Positions 1-9,400 of a stretch of 40,262 bases of DNA are shown piece by piece; position 1 is the first letter of the stretch; each line of letters opens with the position of its first letter. Source of the stretch: Pseudomonas sp. ANT_H4 (GTDB taxonomy: Bacteria; Pseudomonadota; Gammaproteobacteria; Pseudomonadales; Pseudomonadaceae); contig NZ_VOBG01000039.1 in the NCBI RefSeq assembly GCF_008369295.1, positions 1 to 40,262 of the forward strand, written 5' to 3'. Under the pieces are notes generated by a model. The model was given only the letters and a program-made list of their open reading frames with translations. It was not told the DNA's origin and did no database searches. A program made the position numbers and the translations under genes.

Positions 1-149
1 AGCAATGCCGGAGTGAAGGCATGCCGAGCCTAAGCGAGGCACCAAGTGGTGGGGCAAGAGCCTTTTGGTTACTTTTGGGCTCTTTTCAAAAGTGACACGC
101 CGTAAGGGCGTAACCCTAATCCGCCCCAACCAAAATAACGGATATGTAC
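1..149 (-). repeat. Intergenic repeat, left copy of an inverted pair
   Basis: Read on the minus strand, this stretch resembles 39693-39860 along most of its length. Shared blocks include GTACATATCCGTT, TTAGGGTTACGCCCTTACGG, GTGTCACTTT, AAAGTAACCAAA and a final GGCATTGCT. No gene fits it. It reaches the window edge, so the element may continue outside. It looks like a dispersed Pseudomonas intergenic repeat, but the family name cannot be assigned from the sequence alone. Confidence 0.7.
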
Positions 150-160
150 CCAACCCAACC

Positions 161-841
161 TCAGCCCGCCTGGTACCCCATCAACTGCTCCTCACACAAA
201 ATCCGAATCGTGCGCCGCTGCACCTCGATCATCCCGCCATCCACCAGCCGATGCAGAATTCTGGAAAACGTCTCCGGCTGGATCCCCAGTTTCGACGCCA
301 CCAACCGCTTGGGCACCTGCAACACCACATCGCCACTGAGCGCATCGCGTTCCTGGAGCAAAAAGTTGATCACCCGCCGACTGGCATTCGCCAGGGTCAG
401 GGTGTCGATGTCCTTGAGTCGTTGATGCAGGTGAATGCTCATGGTCGCCAGGATCGCCAGGCAAATTTTTGGCTGGACCTCCAGGGCCTTGCGGTAGTGA
501 TGGCCTTCGATGGTCACCAGCAGACTGTCCTTGAGGGCCGTGGCGCTCACCGGATAGGCCTTGGCCTGGCTGAACAGCAAGGCTTCGGCAAAGGTCTGGC
601 CGGGGCGGATGACTTCCACCAGGTGTTCCTGGCCTTCGCCGGTGACCCGGTGCAATTTGATCTGGCCGCTCACCAGCAGGAAAAACCGCTCGGCGGGATC
701 GCCCTGGTGCATCAACGTGGCGTGGGCGGGCAGGCGTTTGAGGTTGGCCAGGGTGCAGACGTCCTGGAATACTTTTTCCGGCAACTGACTGAACAGGTGA
801 TGGCGGCGCAGGGTTAAAACGATGGATGGGTGGGTCAGCAT
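161..841 (-). CDS. dnr: Crp/Fnr-family transcriptional regulator, Dnr-like
   Basis: A 226-residue DNA-binding regulator. Residues 15-135 form the cyclic-nucleotide-binding-like beta-roll and dimer helix; a winged helix-turn-helix covers about 150-220. The recognition helix contains E190, S193 and R194, the ExxSR pattern of Fnr-type proteins that read TTGAT-N4-ATCAA sites. There is no N-terminal four-cysteine cluster (only scattered C29, C127 and C216), so it cannot hold an Fnr/Anr-type iron-sulfur centre. That and the overall pattern match Dnr, the heme-dependent nitric oxide sensor of Pseudomonas denitrification. GGAGGT lies just before the ATG. It follows narL on the same strand after 156 bp and has its own NarL-type site, which agrees with NarXL control of dnr known in P. 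aeruginosa. The heme/NO role is inferred from the family. Confidence 0.85.
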   Translation of the reverse strand: MLTHPSIVLTLRRHHLFSQLPEKVFQDVCTLANLKRLPAHATLMHQGDPAERFFLLVSGQIKLHRVTGEGQEHLVEVIRPGQTFAEALLFSQAKAYPVSATALKDSLLVTIEGHHYRKALEVQPKICLAILATMSIHLHQRLKDIDTLTLANASRRVINFLLQERDALSGDVVLQVPKRLVASKLGIQPETFSRILHRLVDGGMIEVQRRTIRILCEEQLMGYQAG

Positions 842-905
842 GGCGTACCTCCGGTCTCGCCCATGGTAGGCCGTGACACTGGCGGGGCCTATGCCTCTAC
901 CGGGC

Positions 906-921
906 TACCTCCAAAGAGGCA
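906..921 (-). promoter_or_regulatory. NarL 7-2-7 binding site upstream of the dnr-like gene
   Basis: TACCTCCAAAGAGGCA reads as two NarL heptamers in inverted orientation separated by two bases, with one mismatch in the symmetrical TACCTC/GAGGTA ends. It lies about 65 bp before the dnr-like start codon. The same motif occurs twice in the narX-narK1 interval, which supports a functional NarL site. Confidence 0.6.
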
Positions 922-959
922 GGGCTAGATGTACAACTACAACGCGTAGCAGCAACTGT

Positions 960-983
960 CTTGGTGACTTTCTTGGTGACTTT
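960..983. repeat. Tandem 12-bp duplication
   Basis: CTTGGTGACTTT is present twice in direct succession in the spacer between narL and the dnr-like gene. It has no recognised function and may be a replication-slippage duplication. Confidence 0.8.
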
Positions 984-997
984 TGTTCAGACCGAAT

Positions 998-1645
998 TTA
1001 TCCAGCCTGACGCAGATGCTCCATCGCCCACACCGCCGCCTCTACCCGCGAGCGCAACCCCAGTTTGTGCAGCAAATTCTTCACATGCACCTTCACCGTT
1101 CCTTCGGTAATCCCCAGCTTGTGCCCGATCACTTTGTTGCTGTACCCGCCGGCAATGGTCTTCAACACCTGGCGTTCACGTTCCGTCAGTTCCACCGCCG
1201 CATGGGGCTGCGGTGAACGCAAGGCCTGGGCGAGGACGCGGGTCAGGCCGGGGCTGATCACCAGGGCGCCGTGGAGGGCGTCGCGGATGTACTGGATCAG
1301 AAGTTCCGGCTCCATGTCCTTGAGCAAATAACCGTTGGCATCCAGGCGCAGGGCGTCGCGGATGTCGTCTTCGGCATCGGACACGGTAAACAGCAGCACC
1401 TTGCCGGCGTAGTCCATGGCCCGCAGGCGGCGCAGGGTTTCCAGGCCGTTCATTTGCGGCATGTTGTTGTCCAGCAGCACCAGGTCCGGTTGCAGCGACT
1501 CGATCAGCCCCAGGGCTTCTTCGCCGTTGCCGGCTTCGCCGACTACCTGCAGGTCATCTTCCAGTTCCAGCATCTGGCGCATGCCGTGGCGCATCATCGG
1601 GTGGTCGTCTACCAGCAGGATGTGGTGGCGCAGGGGAGTGTTCAT
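998..1645 (-). CDS. narL: Nitrate/nitrite response regulator NarL
   Basis: A 215-residue two-component response regulator. The receiver domain (about 7-125) has the acidic pair D13/D14, the phosphoacceptor D59 (in VLLDNNMP) and the conserved K109. A LuxR/NarL-type helix-turn-helix fills about 150-213 (LTERERQVL followed by GTVKVHVKNLLHKLGL). Phosphorylated NarL binds TACYYMT heptamers, and this window contains three inverted 7-2-7 pairs. The start codon overlaps the narX stop (ATGA at 1642-1645), so the two are translationally coupled. Known role: activation of nitrate reductase and related genes in the presence of nitrate. Confidence 0.95.
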   Translation of the reverse strand: MNTPLRHHILLVDDHPMMRHGMRQMLELEDDLQVVGEAGNGEEALGLIESLQPDLVLLDNNMPQMNGLETLRRLRAMDYAGKVLLFTVSDAEDDIRDALRLDANGYLLKDMEPELLIQYIRDALHGALVISPGLTRVLAQALRSPQPHAAVELTERERQVLKTIAGGYSNKVIGHKLGITEGTVKVHVKNLLHKLGLRSRVEAAVWAMEHLRQAG

Positions 1646-3444
1646 GAAAAGCTACCTTGTAGGGACTGTCCGAGAAATTCCGGGCGGAACAGCAATTGCA
1701 CCCGCGTACCCTGAGGCTCGCGGGAAGAGATATCGAGCTGGCCGTGCAGGCTGCGGGCACGCTCGTCCATGATGGTCAGGCCGTGGTGTTCGCGCTGGTC
1801 CACGGCGCCGCTGAAGCCACGGCCATCGTCTTCGATGCTCAGGGTCACGGTTTCGCCGCTCTGGCGCAGTTGCAGCCAGGCGTTTTGCGCATGGGCGTGG
1901 CGCAGGCAGTTGGACAGGGCTTCACGGGTGATTTGTAGTAGGTGAATCTGCTCGCTGGCGGAGAGTTGGAAGGCCAAGGCATCGACGTGCAGGTGCACCT
2001 GGAATTCGCCCCGGCGGGAGAATTCTTCGGCGGTGTCCTTGAGTTCCTGCACCAGCCCGGCATCGTGGATTTGCAGGCGGAAGGTGGTGAGCAACTCCCG
2101 CAACTGGCGGTAGGCATTGCTCAGGCCTTCGCGCAGTTCGCCGGTGACGGTTTCCAGGGTTTCCACCGGTTCGCCTCGGCGCAGCAAGGTTTGCATGCGG
2201 CTGACTTGCAGCTTCATGTAAGACAGGGCCTGGGCCAGGGAATCGTGCAGTTCCCGAGCGATGATGGTGCGTTCGTCCAGCAGCAACAGGCGGTGATCCT
2301 GTTCGCGCTGACGCTTGAGGGACAGAGAGGTGCCGATCAGGTTGGCCAGGGCCTGGATCAGTTCATTCTCCCAGCCCTGGGGCGGATGGCCGTCGACAAA
2401 GTGTGCCTTGAGCTCCCCCAGTTCCGCGCCCTGGTTGCTGATGCTGAACATTTGCGGTGGGGCGACGTGATGCCGCTCGCAGGTGGCGCAATCGCCGATG
2501 GCGCAGATGTTGCGGCTGTTCTCGCCATGCAGGGCGAGCATCTGCTGGGCCGGTGCAAGGAAATGGCCTTTCAGGCACAGCGACAGGCGCAGGCCCGGCA
2601 GGCGTTTCTGGAAGCGGCGGATCAACTCGTCGAGGACTTCGGCATTGGCCTGGCGCGTGGCCAGGCTGCGGCTGCTTTGGTAGAGCAATTCGAGGGCCGC
2701 GTTGGCCTGTTGCAGATTGAGGGTTTTCTGCTGGACCTGGCTTTCCAGGGTGCGATGGGACTCTTCGATGGTTTCGGCCAGGGTGTTGAAGCTCAGGGCA
2801 AGCTGGCCCAGTTCATCCTGAGAGCGGTGGTTGACCCGGGTCTTGTAGTCACCGTCGCGAAAGCGCCGGGTAGCGTCGACCAATTCCTGCAGGGGCGTGA
2901 CCACGCCGTACTGCAACTCATAAAGGCCCAGCAGCAGGATTATCAGGGTGCTGAACAACGCCAGGCCCTGGATCAGTTGCTGCCAGCTTTGTTTATGTTC
3001 GCTTTGTTGCTGCAACAGGCTGACGAACTGGTTGAGCCGTTCGACGAAAGCCGGGGCTCGCTCACGGAAAAATACCCCGTCACCGCGCTCCAGCGCCGGG
3101 CGCAACTCAAGGTTCCAGTGTTGCTGGATCTGCTGGTAGCTCTGTTGCAGGGAACTGTTAGGGCCGTCTTCCAGCACCGCCTTGAGGGACTGGCTGTCCA
3201 GGCGCCGTTGCAGGCTTTGGGTGATCTTTTTTATTTCCTCATCGCTGGCGCTGTCGGAGAGTTTCCAGCTCAGGTGGTAGGTCTCCATGCGCACGGAGCC
3301 GGCGGTATTGATCGCGGCGCCATCGCCCTGGCTGAACCAGGCGATCAGCCCAGCGCTCAGGGAACTGGCCAGGGCCAGAACTGCAATCAAGATTACTGCC
3401 AGGCCGGCGCGAGCGGGTAGGGAGCTGCGCAGCCAGTTAAACAT
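1642..3444 (-). CDS. narX: Nitrate/nitrite sensor histidine kinase NarX
   Basis: A 600-residue inner-membrane sensor kinase. In order: transmembrane helix 12-37; the periplasmic P-box that binds nitrate (AINTAGSVRM, about 45-54); a second transmembrane helix about 158-180; HAMP to about 230; a central region with clustered cysteines C314, C319 and C322; the HisKA_3 phosphoacceptor H400 in ARELHDSLAQ; and an ATPase domain with N512 and DDGRGF at 539-544. The frame stays open for 45 codons upstream, but those codons lack NarX features and overlap a NarL site, so the ATG just before FNWLRSS is chosen. That gives a length close to known NarX proteins, though its Shine-Dalgarno is weak. It overlaps narL by four bases. 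Confidence 0.93.
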   Translation of the reverse strand: MFNWLRSSLPARAGLAVILIAVLALASSLSAGLIAWFSQGDGAAINTAGSVRMETYHLSWKLSDSASDEEIKKITQSLQRRLDSQSLKAVLEDGPNSSLQQSYQQIQQHWNLELRPALERGDGVFFRERAPAFVERLNQFVSLLQQQSEHKQSWQQLIQGLALFSTLIILLLGLYELQYGVVTPLQELVDATRRFRDGDYKTRVNHRSQDELGQLALSFNTLAETIEESHRTLESQVQQKTLNLQQANAALELLYQSSRSLATRQANAEVLDELIRRFQKRLPGLRLSLCLKGHFLAPAQQMLALHGENSRNICAIGDCATCERHHVAPPQMFSISNQGAELGELKAHFVDGHPPQGWENELIQALANLIGTSLSLKRQREQDHRLLLLDERTIIARELHDSLAQALSYMKLQVSRMQTLLRRGEPVETLETVTGELREGLSNAYRQLRELLTTFRLQIHDAGLVQELKDTAEEFSRRGEFQVHLHVDALAFQLSASEQIHLLQITREALSNCLRHAHAQNAWLQLRQSGETVTLSIEDDGRGFSGAVDQREHHGLTIMDERARSLHGQLDISSREPQGTRVQLLFRPEFLGQSLQGSFS

Positions 3445-3530
3445 CACGGTGTAATCGAAGGGTGGAAAGAAGCAGCATGGCGGCACCTGAAACGGGGAAT
3501 GGTGGATAAAAAACGCAATCCCTGGCGCAC

Positions 3531-3546
3531 TACCTCTAAAGAGTTG
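3531..3546 (-). promoter_or_regulatory. NarL 7-2-7 site upstream of narX
   Basis: TACCTCTAAAGAGTTG has a strong left heptamer (TACCTCT) and a weaker inverted right half, separated by AA. It lies about 90 bp upstream of the narX start, suggesting that NarL feeds back on its own operon. Confidence 0.5.
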
Positions 3547-3586
3547 CCGGCAAACCCTCCCATGGGAAAACACCGGCACAAGAGAT

Positions 3587-3599
3587 CAATCCATTGATA
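3587..3599 (-). promoter_or_regulatory. IHF consensus site in the narX-narK1 control region
   Basis: The minus strand reads TATCAATGGATTG, matching WATCAANNNNTTR at every fixed position, with AT-rich DNA beside it. It lies between the two NarL sites. IHF is known to assist NarL at nar promoters, where DNA bending brings distant NarL to the promoter. Binding here is inferred. Confidence 0.5.
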
Positions 3600-3627
3600 A
3601 ATAAAGACTTTCTCTTGTTATTGGATC

Positions 3628-3643
3628 TACCTCCTTAGAGGTA
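3628..3643. promoter_or_regulatory. NarL 7-2-7 site, best copy
   Basis: TACCTCCTTAGAGGTA has perfectly symmetrical ends TACCTC/GAGGTA and the 7-2-7 arrangement of NarL operators. It lies 39 bp upstream of the ANR/DNR box of narK1, in the divergent control region, and could serve both narXL and narK1. Confidence 0.7.
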
Positions 3644-3681
3644 GATGGCCCCAGCATAGGCCAATACCCCCCAGGCGTTCG

Positions 3682-3695
3682 TTGATCTGGGTCAA
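3682..3695 (+). promoter_or_regulatory. ANR/DNR box of the narK1 promoter
   Basis: TTGATCTGGGTCAA matches TTGAT-N4-ATCAA in nine of ten specified positions. Class II spacing (centre at -41.5) would place transcription start near 3730. A possible -10 element, TAACCT at 3717-3722, fits that start. The narK1 start codon follows at 3756. Confidence 0.75.
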
Positions 3696-3755
3696 GTTCT
3701 GCGGGGGTGTGGCCCCTAACCTGCGCTCATGGAATAACTTTCTGGAGCGCAAACC

Positions 3756-5018
3756 GTGACTCAACCGCGCGTAAAACAGGGTCTAGTGCTGGGTATGAGC
3801 ACGCTGGCCTTCACCGTGTGCTTTATGGTCTGGATGATGTTCGCCGTGCTCGGCGTGCCAATCAAGGAACTGCTGCAACTCAACGAAACCCAATTCGGCC
3901 TGCTGGCTGCCACCCCGGTCTTGACGGGTTCCCTGGTGCGCCTGCCCCTGGGCCTGCTGACCGACCGCTTCGGCGGGCGCATCGTCTTCTTCGTGTTGAT
4001 GCTGACCTGCGTGCTGCCGCTGTACCTGATCACCTACGCAACTGCCTATTGGCAGTTCCTGGTGCTGGGGCTGTTTGTTGGCCTGGCCGGTGGTTCGTTC
4101 TCGGTGGGCATCGCCTACGTCGCCAAGTGGTTCGACAAAGAGAACCAGGGCTTTGCCATGGGCGTATTTGGCGCCGGTAACGCCGGCGCGGCAGTGACCA
4201 AGTTTCTTGCTCCTGCCTTGATTGCCTTTGGCACCTGGCACCTGGTGCCAAAGGTGTTCAGCGCGATCCTGTTTATCACCGCGCTGCTGTTCTGGTTCCT
4301 CACTGCCGAGAACAAGGCCCACCGCAGTGCCGGTGGCGCCACCTTGCGCGAGCAGTTGCTGTGCCTCAAGGACCCGGCCGTGTGGCGCTACTGCCAGTAC
4401 TACTCGATTGTCTTTGGCGGCTATGTGGCCCTGGCGTTGTGGATGACCAAGTACTACGTCCAGGAATACGGCTTCAACCTGCAAAGTGCTGCACTCCTGG
4501 CGGCCTGTTTCTCCTTGCCGGGCGGTGTGCTGCGGGCAGTAGGCGGCTGGATGTCCGACCGCTGGGGCGCGCAAAGCGTGACCTGGTGGGTGTTGTGGGT
4601 GAGTTGGGTCTGCCTGTTCCTGCTGTCGTACCCGCAAACCCAACTGCAAGTGCAGACCGTCAACGGCCCGCTGGATTTCCATATCGGCCTTAACGCCACG
4701 GTGTTCACCGTGCTGCTGTTCGTGATGGGCATCGCCTTCGCCTTTGGCAAGGCCTCGGTGTTCAAGTACATCGCCAACGACTACCCGCAAAACATGGGTG
4801 CGGTGTCGGGCATTGTCGGCCTGGCCGGCGGCCTCGGCGGGTTTGTGCTGCCGATCATGTTTGGCGCTCTGGTGGACCTCACCGGCGTGCGCTCTTCCTG
4901 CTTCATGTTGATGTACGGCGTGGTCTGGGTGTCCTTGACCTGGATGTACTTCAGCGAAATTCGCAAGCAGCCGCTGCTCGGTAAAGCGCCTGCGGCCCAG
5001 CCTCTCCAAGGAGAATGA
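3756..5018 (+). CDS. narK1: Nitrate transporter NarK1 (MFS, nitrate/proton symport type)
   Basis: A 420-residue major facilitator protein with about twelve transmembrane helices. It shows the nitrate/nitrite porter hallmarks: an arginine in SLVRLPLGLLTDRFGG, a glycine-rich signature in the fifth helix (GLAGGSFSVGIAYVAKWF), a second arginine in GGVLRAVGGWMSDRWG, and a second glycine-rich signature (GLAGGLGGFVLP). These arginines correspond in the family to the residues that bind the anion. It starts with GTG, preceded by GGAG at 3744-3747; the first in-frame ATG comes 13 codons later. It opens the nar operon, and its stop is followed by narK2 within three bases. The symport type is inferred from similarity to the first of the paired NarK proteins. 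Confidence 0.92.
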   Translation: MTQPRVKQGLVLGMSTLAFTVCFMVWMMFAVLGVPIKELLQLNETQFGLLAATPVLTGSLVRLPLGLLTDRFGGRIVFFVLMLTCVLPLYLITYATAYWQFLVLGLFVGLAGGSFSVGIAYVAKWFDKENQGFAMGVFGAGNAGAAVTKFLAPALIAFGTWHLVPKVFSAILFITALLFWFLTAENKAHRSAGGATLREQLLCLKDPAVWRYCQYYSIVFGGYVALALWMTKYYVQEYGFNLQSAALLAACFSLPGGVLRAVGGWMSDRWGAQSVTWWVLWVSWVCLFLLSYPQTQLQVQTVNGPLDFHIGLNATVFTVLLFVMGIAFAFGKASVFKYIANDYPQNMGAVSGIVGLAGGLGGFVLPIMFGALVDLTGVRSSCFMLMYGVVWVSLTWMYFSEIRKQPLLGKAPAAQPLQGE

Positions 5019-5020
5019 AC

Positions 5021-6418
5021 ATGACCCTTTTGCAAAAACCCGAATCGGGTCCGGTGATCCACGACTGGCGCCCTGAAGATCCGGCGTTCTGGGGCCGTAG
5101 CGGCAAACAGACCGCCACCCGTAACCTGTGGATCTCCATTCCTGCGTTGCTGCTGGCCTTCGCCGTGTGGATGGTCTGGAGCACGGTGATCGTGCGCCTG
5201 AACGCCATCGGTTTCAGCTTCACCACCGACCAGTTGTTCTGGCTGGCGGCATTACCGGGCTTGTCCGGCGCGACGTTGCGGGTGTTCTACTCGTTCATGG
5301 TGCCGATCTTCGGCGGGCGTCGCTGGACCGCCCTGAGTACCGCATCGCTGCTGCTACCATCGTTGTGGATGGGTTTTGCGGTGCAGGACCCCAGCACGTC
5401 TTACAGCGTGTTTGTACTGATCGCCTTGTTGTGCGGCTTTGGTGGCGGCAACTTCGCCTCCAGCATGTCCAACATCAGCTTCTTCTACCCCAAGTCCCAG
5501 CAAGGTACGGCCCTGGGCTTGAATGCCGGCCTGGGTAACCTGGGTGTGTCGGTGATGCAGTTTTGCGTGCCGCTGGTGATCACTTTCGGTGTGTTCGGCC
5601 TGATGGGCGGCCAACCGCAAATTCTGGAAGACGGCAGCCAGTTGTGGCTGCAGAACGCCGGGTTTATCTGGGTGCCGTTCATCATCGTCGTCACTGTATT
5701 CGCCTGGTTCGGCATGAATGACCTGTCCAGCGCTCGCGCTTCGTTCAGCGACCAGGCGGTGATCTTCAAGCGCAAGCACAACTGGCTGATGTGCTGGTTG
5801 TACCTGGCGACCTTCGGTTCGTTCATCGGCTTCTCCGCTGCCTTTCCGCTGCTGATCAAAACCTCATTCCCTGATGTGATTGCTTTGAAATTCGCCTTCC
5901 TCGGCCCATTGGTTGGCGCCCTGGTACGGCCGCTGGGCGGCTGGCTGGCAGACAAGCTGGGCGGCGCACGAGTGACCTTGTGGAACTTCGTGCTGATGAT
6001 CGTGATGGTGTTCGGCGTGCTGCACTTTTTGCCGCAGAACGGCGAGGGCGGCAACTTCTACGGCTTCCTCGGCATGTTCATGCTGCTGTTCATTACCACC
6101 GGCGTCGGCAACGGTTCGACCTTTCTCATGATCCCGGTGATCTTCCGCACCCAGCATGAAAAAGCCAGCGCCGGCCAACCCGCCGAACAGCGTGAGCAAG
6201 CCCTGAAAAACGCCAGCAAGGAATCGGCCGCAGTGCTCGGTTTCAGCTCGGCCATGGGCGCCTTTGGGGCGTTCTTTATTCCCAAAACCTTCGGCTCGTC
6301 CATGGCTTACACCGGCAGCCCGGCGATGGCCTTCTACATGTTTGTCGGCTTCTACCTGAGTTGCATCGTCGTGACCTGGTGGTGGTACGCCCGCAAAGGC
6401 GCCGAGACCCCCTGCTAG
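5021..6418 (+). CDS. narK2: Nitrate/nitrite antiporter NarK2
   Basis: A 465-residue major facilitator protein of the second NarK type. It has a longer N-terminal tail (RPEDPAFW) and longer loops than NarK1. Hallmarks are the arginine in SGATLRVFYSFMVP, the nitrate signature GGGNFASSMSNISFFYP, the second arginine in GALVRPLGGWLADK and the second signature GVGNGSTFLMIPVIF. An ATG at 5015 overlaps the narK1 stop, but AAGGAG ends one base before it. The ATG at 5021 is seven bases from that ribosome binding site and is preferred. Paired NarK proteins import nitrate and export the nitrite made by NarG. Confidence 0.92.
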   Translation: MTLLQKPESGPVIHDWRPEDPAFWGRSGKQTATRNLWISIPALLLAFAVWMVWSTVIVRLNAIGFSFTTDQLFWLAALPGLSGATLRVFYSFMVPIFGGRRWTALSTASLLLPSLWMGFAVQDPSTSYSVFVLIALLCGFGGGNFASSMSNISFFYPKSQQGTALGLNAGLGNLGVSVMQFCVPLVITFGVFGLMGGQPQILEDGSQLWLQNAGFIWVPFIIVVTVFAWFGMNDLSSARASFSDQAVIFKRKHNWLMCWLYLATFGSFIGFSAAFPLLIKTSFPDVIALKFAFLGPLVGALVRPLGGWLADKLGGARVTLWNFVLMIVMVFGVLHFLPQNGEGGNFYGFLGMFMLLFITTGVGNGSTFLMIPVIFRTQHEKASAGQPAEQREQALKNASKESAAVLGFSSAMGAFGAFFIPKTFGSSMAYTGSPAMAFYMFVGFYLSCIVVTWWWYARKGAETPC

Positions 6419-6444
6419 CCGACCCCAATTCACCCTTTGCGTGG

Positions 6445-6462
6445 GCGGGGCGTAGACCCCGC
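6445..6462 (+). other. Intercistronic hairpin between narK2 and narG
   Basis: GCGGGG and CCCCGC form a perfect 6-bp GC stem around a 6-nt loop, with no T-run after it. It lies between the narK2 stop and the narG ribosome binding site (GAGAGGA, 6472-6478). It is more like an mRNA stability or processing element than a terminator. Confidence 0.45.
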
Positions 6463-6485
6463 AGCAAGCCTGAGAGGAAAGCATC

Positions 6486-9400
6486 ATGAGTCACTTACTG
6501 GATCAACTGCGGTTCTTCAACCGTAAGCAAAACGAGTTCTCCGACGGCCACGGCGAGACCCGCAAGGAGTCTCGCGACTGGGAAAACGTTTACCGTTCCC
6601 GCTGGCAGTACGACAAGATCGTGCGTTCCACCCACGGTGTGAACTGCACCGGCTCGTGTTCGTGGAAGATCTACGTGAAGAACGGCCTGATCACCTGGGA
6701 AACCCAGCAGACCGACTACCCGCGTACCCGTAACGACCTGCCTAACCATGAGCCCCGTGGCTGCCCTCGTGGTGCCAGCTACAGCTGGTACATCTACAGC
6801 GCCAACCGGCTCAAGTACCCGAAAATTCGTAAGCCATTGCTCAAGCTGTGGCGTGAAGCACGCCTGACCCTGGCGCCTGTTGAGGCCTGGGCCAGCATCG
6901 TCGAGGACAAGGTCAAGGCCGACTCCTACAAGAGCAAGCGCGGCATGGGTGGCTTCATCCGTTCCAACTGGGAGGAAGTCAACGAGATCATCGCCGCCTC
7001 CAACGTCTACACCATCAAGCAATACGGCCCGGACCGCATTGTCGGCTTCTCGCCGATCCCGGCCATGTCGATGGTCAGCTACGCCGCAGGTTCACGTTAC
7101 CTGTCGCTGATCGGCGGCGTGTGCCTGAGCTTCTACGACTGGTACTGCGACCTGCCACCGGCCTCGCCGATGGTGTGGGGCGAGCAGACCGACGTGCCGG
7201 AATCGGCCGACTGGTACAACTCCAACTACATCATCGCCTGGGGTTCCAACGTCCCGCAGACCCGTACCCCGGACGCCCACTTCTTTACCGAGGTGCGCTA
7301 CAAGGGCACCAAGACCGTCGCCATCACCCCCGACTATTCGGAAGTGGCCAAGCTCACCGACCTGTGGCTCAACCCCAAGCAGGGTACCGACGCCGCGCTG
7401 GCCCAGGCCTTCAACCATGTGATCTTCAAAGAATTTCACCTGGACAAGCCGAGCGCCTATTTCACCGAATACGCCAAGCGCTTTACTGACTTGCCGGTGC
7501 TGGTGATGCTCAAGCCCATGACCGGTTTTGCACCGGGCGCCGGGTTCCAACCGGATCGCTTCCTGCGCGCCTCGGACCTGACTGGCAACCTGGGCCAGGA
7601 AAACAACCCGGAATGGAAAACCATCGCCCTCGATGAAAGCGGCGAACTGGTCTCCCCGCAAGGCTCCATCGGCTATCGCTGGGGCGAGAAGGGTAAGTGG
7701 AACATTCTGCCCAAGGAAGGCGGTGAAGGTCGTGAGATCGACCTCAAACTGAGCCTGATCGGTGATGACGTCGCCGAAGTAGCCTTCCCGTATTTTGCCG
7801 GTGAAGCACAGGAATACTTCCAACACGTGGCCGGTGATGCCGTGCAGTTCCGTCGCGTGCCGGTGCACAGCGTGACCCTGGCTGACGGCAGCGTCGCCAA
7901 AGTCGCCACCGTGTTCGACCTGTCGGCGGCCAACCTGGCCATCGACCGTGGCCTGGGCGGCGCCAACGTGGCCAAGGACTACGACGACGCCAGCGTACCG
8001 GGCACTCCGGCCTGGCAGGAGCAGATCACTGGCGTTAGCCGTGAGAAAGCTATCCAGATTGCCCGTGAGTTTGCCGACAACGCCGACAAGACCAAGGGGC
8101 GCTCGATGATCATCGTCGGCGCGGCGATGAACCACTGGTACCACATGGACATGAACTACCGCGGGCTGATCAATATGCTCATGCTCTGCGGTTGCGTCGG
8201 CCAGACTGGCGGCGGTTGGGCTCACTACGTGGGCCAGGAAAAACTGCGTCCACAATGCGGCTGGTTGCCACTGGCCTTCGGCCTGGACTGGAACCGTCCG
8301 CCACGCCAGATGAACGGCACCAGCTTCTTCTACGGCCACAGTTCCCAGTGGCGCCACGAGAAGATGAGCATGCACGATGTGCTCTCGCCATTGGCCGACA
8401 AATCCCAGTTCCCGGAACACGCGCTCGATTACAACATCCGCGCCGAACGCGCCGGCTGGTTGCCTAGTGCACCGCAACTTAACACCAACCCGTTGCATAT
8501 CTGCCGCGACGCTGCTGCCGCTGGCATGGACCCGAAAGACTACGTGGTCAAGTCCTGGCAGGACGGCACCCTGCGCTTTGCCTGCGAACAGCCGGACAGC
8601 CCGGTGAACTTCCCGCGCAACATGTTTATCTGGCGCTCCAACCTGCTGGGCTCCTCGGGCAAGGGCCACGAGTACATGCTCAAGTACCTGCTGGGCACCA
8701 AGAACGGCGTGATGAACGAAGACATCGGCCATAGCAGCGAGTGCAAGCCTACTGAAGCTGAATGGGTCGAAGACGGCGCCATTGGCAAGCTTGACCTGGT
8801 GACCACGTTGGACTTCCGTATGTCCTCCACCTGCGTCTATTCCGACATCGTGTTGCCGACCGCAACCTGGTACGAAAAAGACGACATGAACACCTCGGAC
8901 ATGCACCCGTTCATTCACCCGTTGTCGGCTGCTATCGACCCGGCGTGGGAATCGCGTTCTGACTGGGAAATCTACAAGGGTATCGCCAAGGCCTTCTCGG
9001 CCATGTCGGTCGGGCACCTGGGTGTCGAGCAAGACTTGGTCACCGTGCCGTTGATGCATGACAGCGTTGGCGAACTGGCCCAGCCGTTTGGCGGCACCGA
9101 CTGGAAAAGTGCCGGTGTGGCCCCGGAACCGGGCAAGAACGCGCCGAACATGGCCGTAGTGGAACGGGACTACCCGAACATCTACAAGCAGTTCTCGTCG
9201 CTCGGCCCGATGCTGGAAAAACTCGGCAACGGCGGCAAAGGCATCAACTGGAACACCGATGAAGAGGTCGAGTTCCTGGGTGAGCTGAACCACCACGAAA
9301 ATGACGCCGGTATCAGCCACGGTCGGCCAAAAATCGACACGGCCATCGACGCCGCTGAAGTGATCCTGTCCCTGGCCCCGGAAACCAACGGCAAGGTCGC

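Noticed and set aside
1942..3420. 492-codon open frame antisense to narX
   Set aside because: No domain is seen, the composition is typical of reverse-strand shadows, and narX is intact on the other strand.
3445..3579. Upstream extension of narX by 45 codons
   Set aside because: The extension overlaps a NarL site, lacks family features, and would make the protein longer than other NarX proteins before its first transmembrane helix.
3585..3598. ATCAA-TCCA-TTGAT as a second ANR/DNR box
   Set aside because: The half-sites are in the reverse order (ATCAA first) to the Fnr-type TTGAT-N4-ATCAA site. The sequence fits the IHF consensus better.
5015..5020. narK2 start at 5015 overlapping the narK1 stop
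   Set aside because: The AAGGAG ribosome binding site ends only one base before this ATG; the ATG at 5021 has normal spacing.
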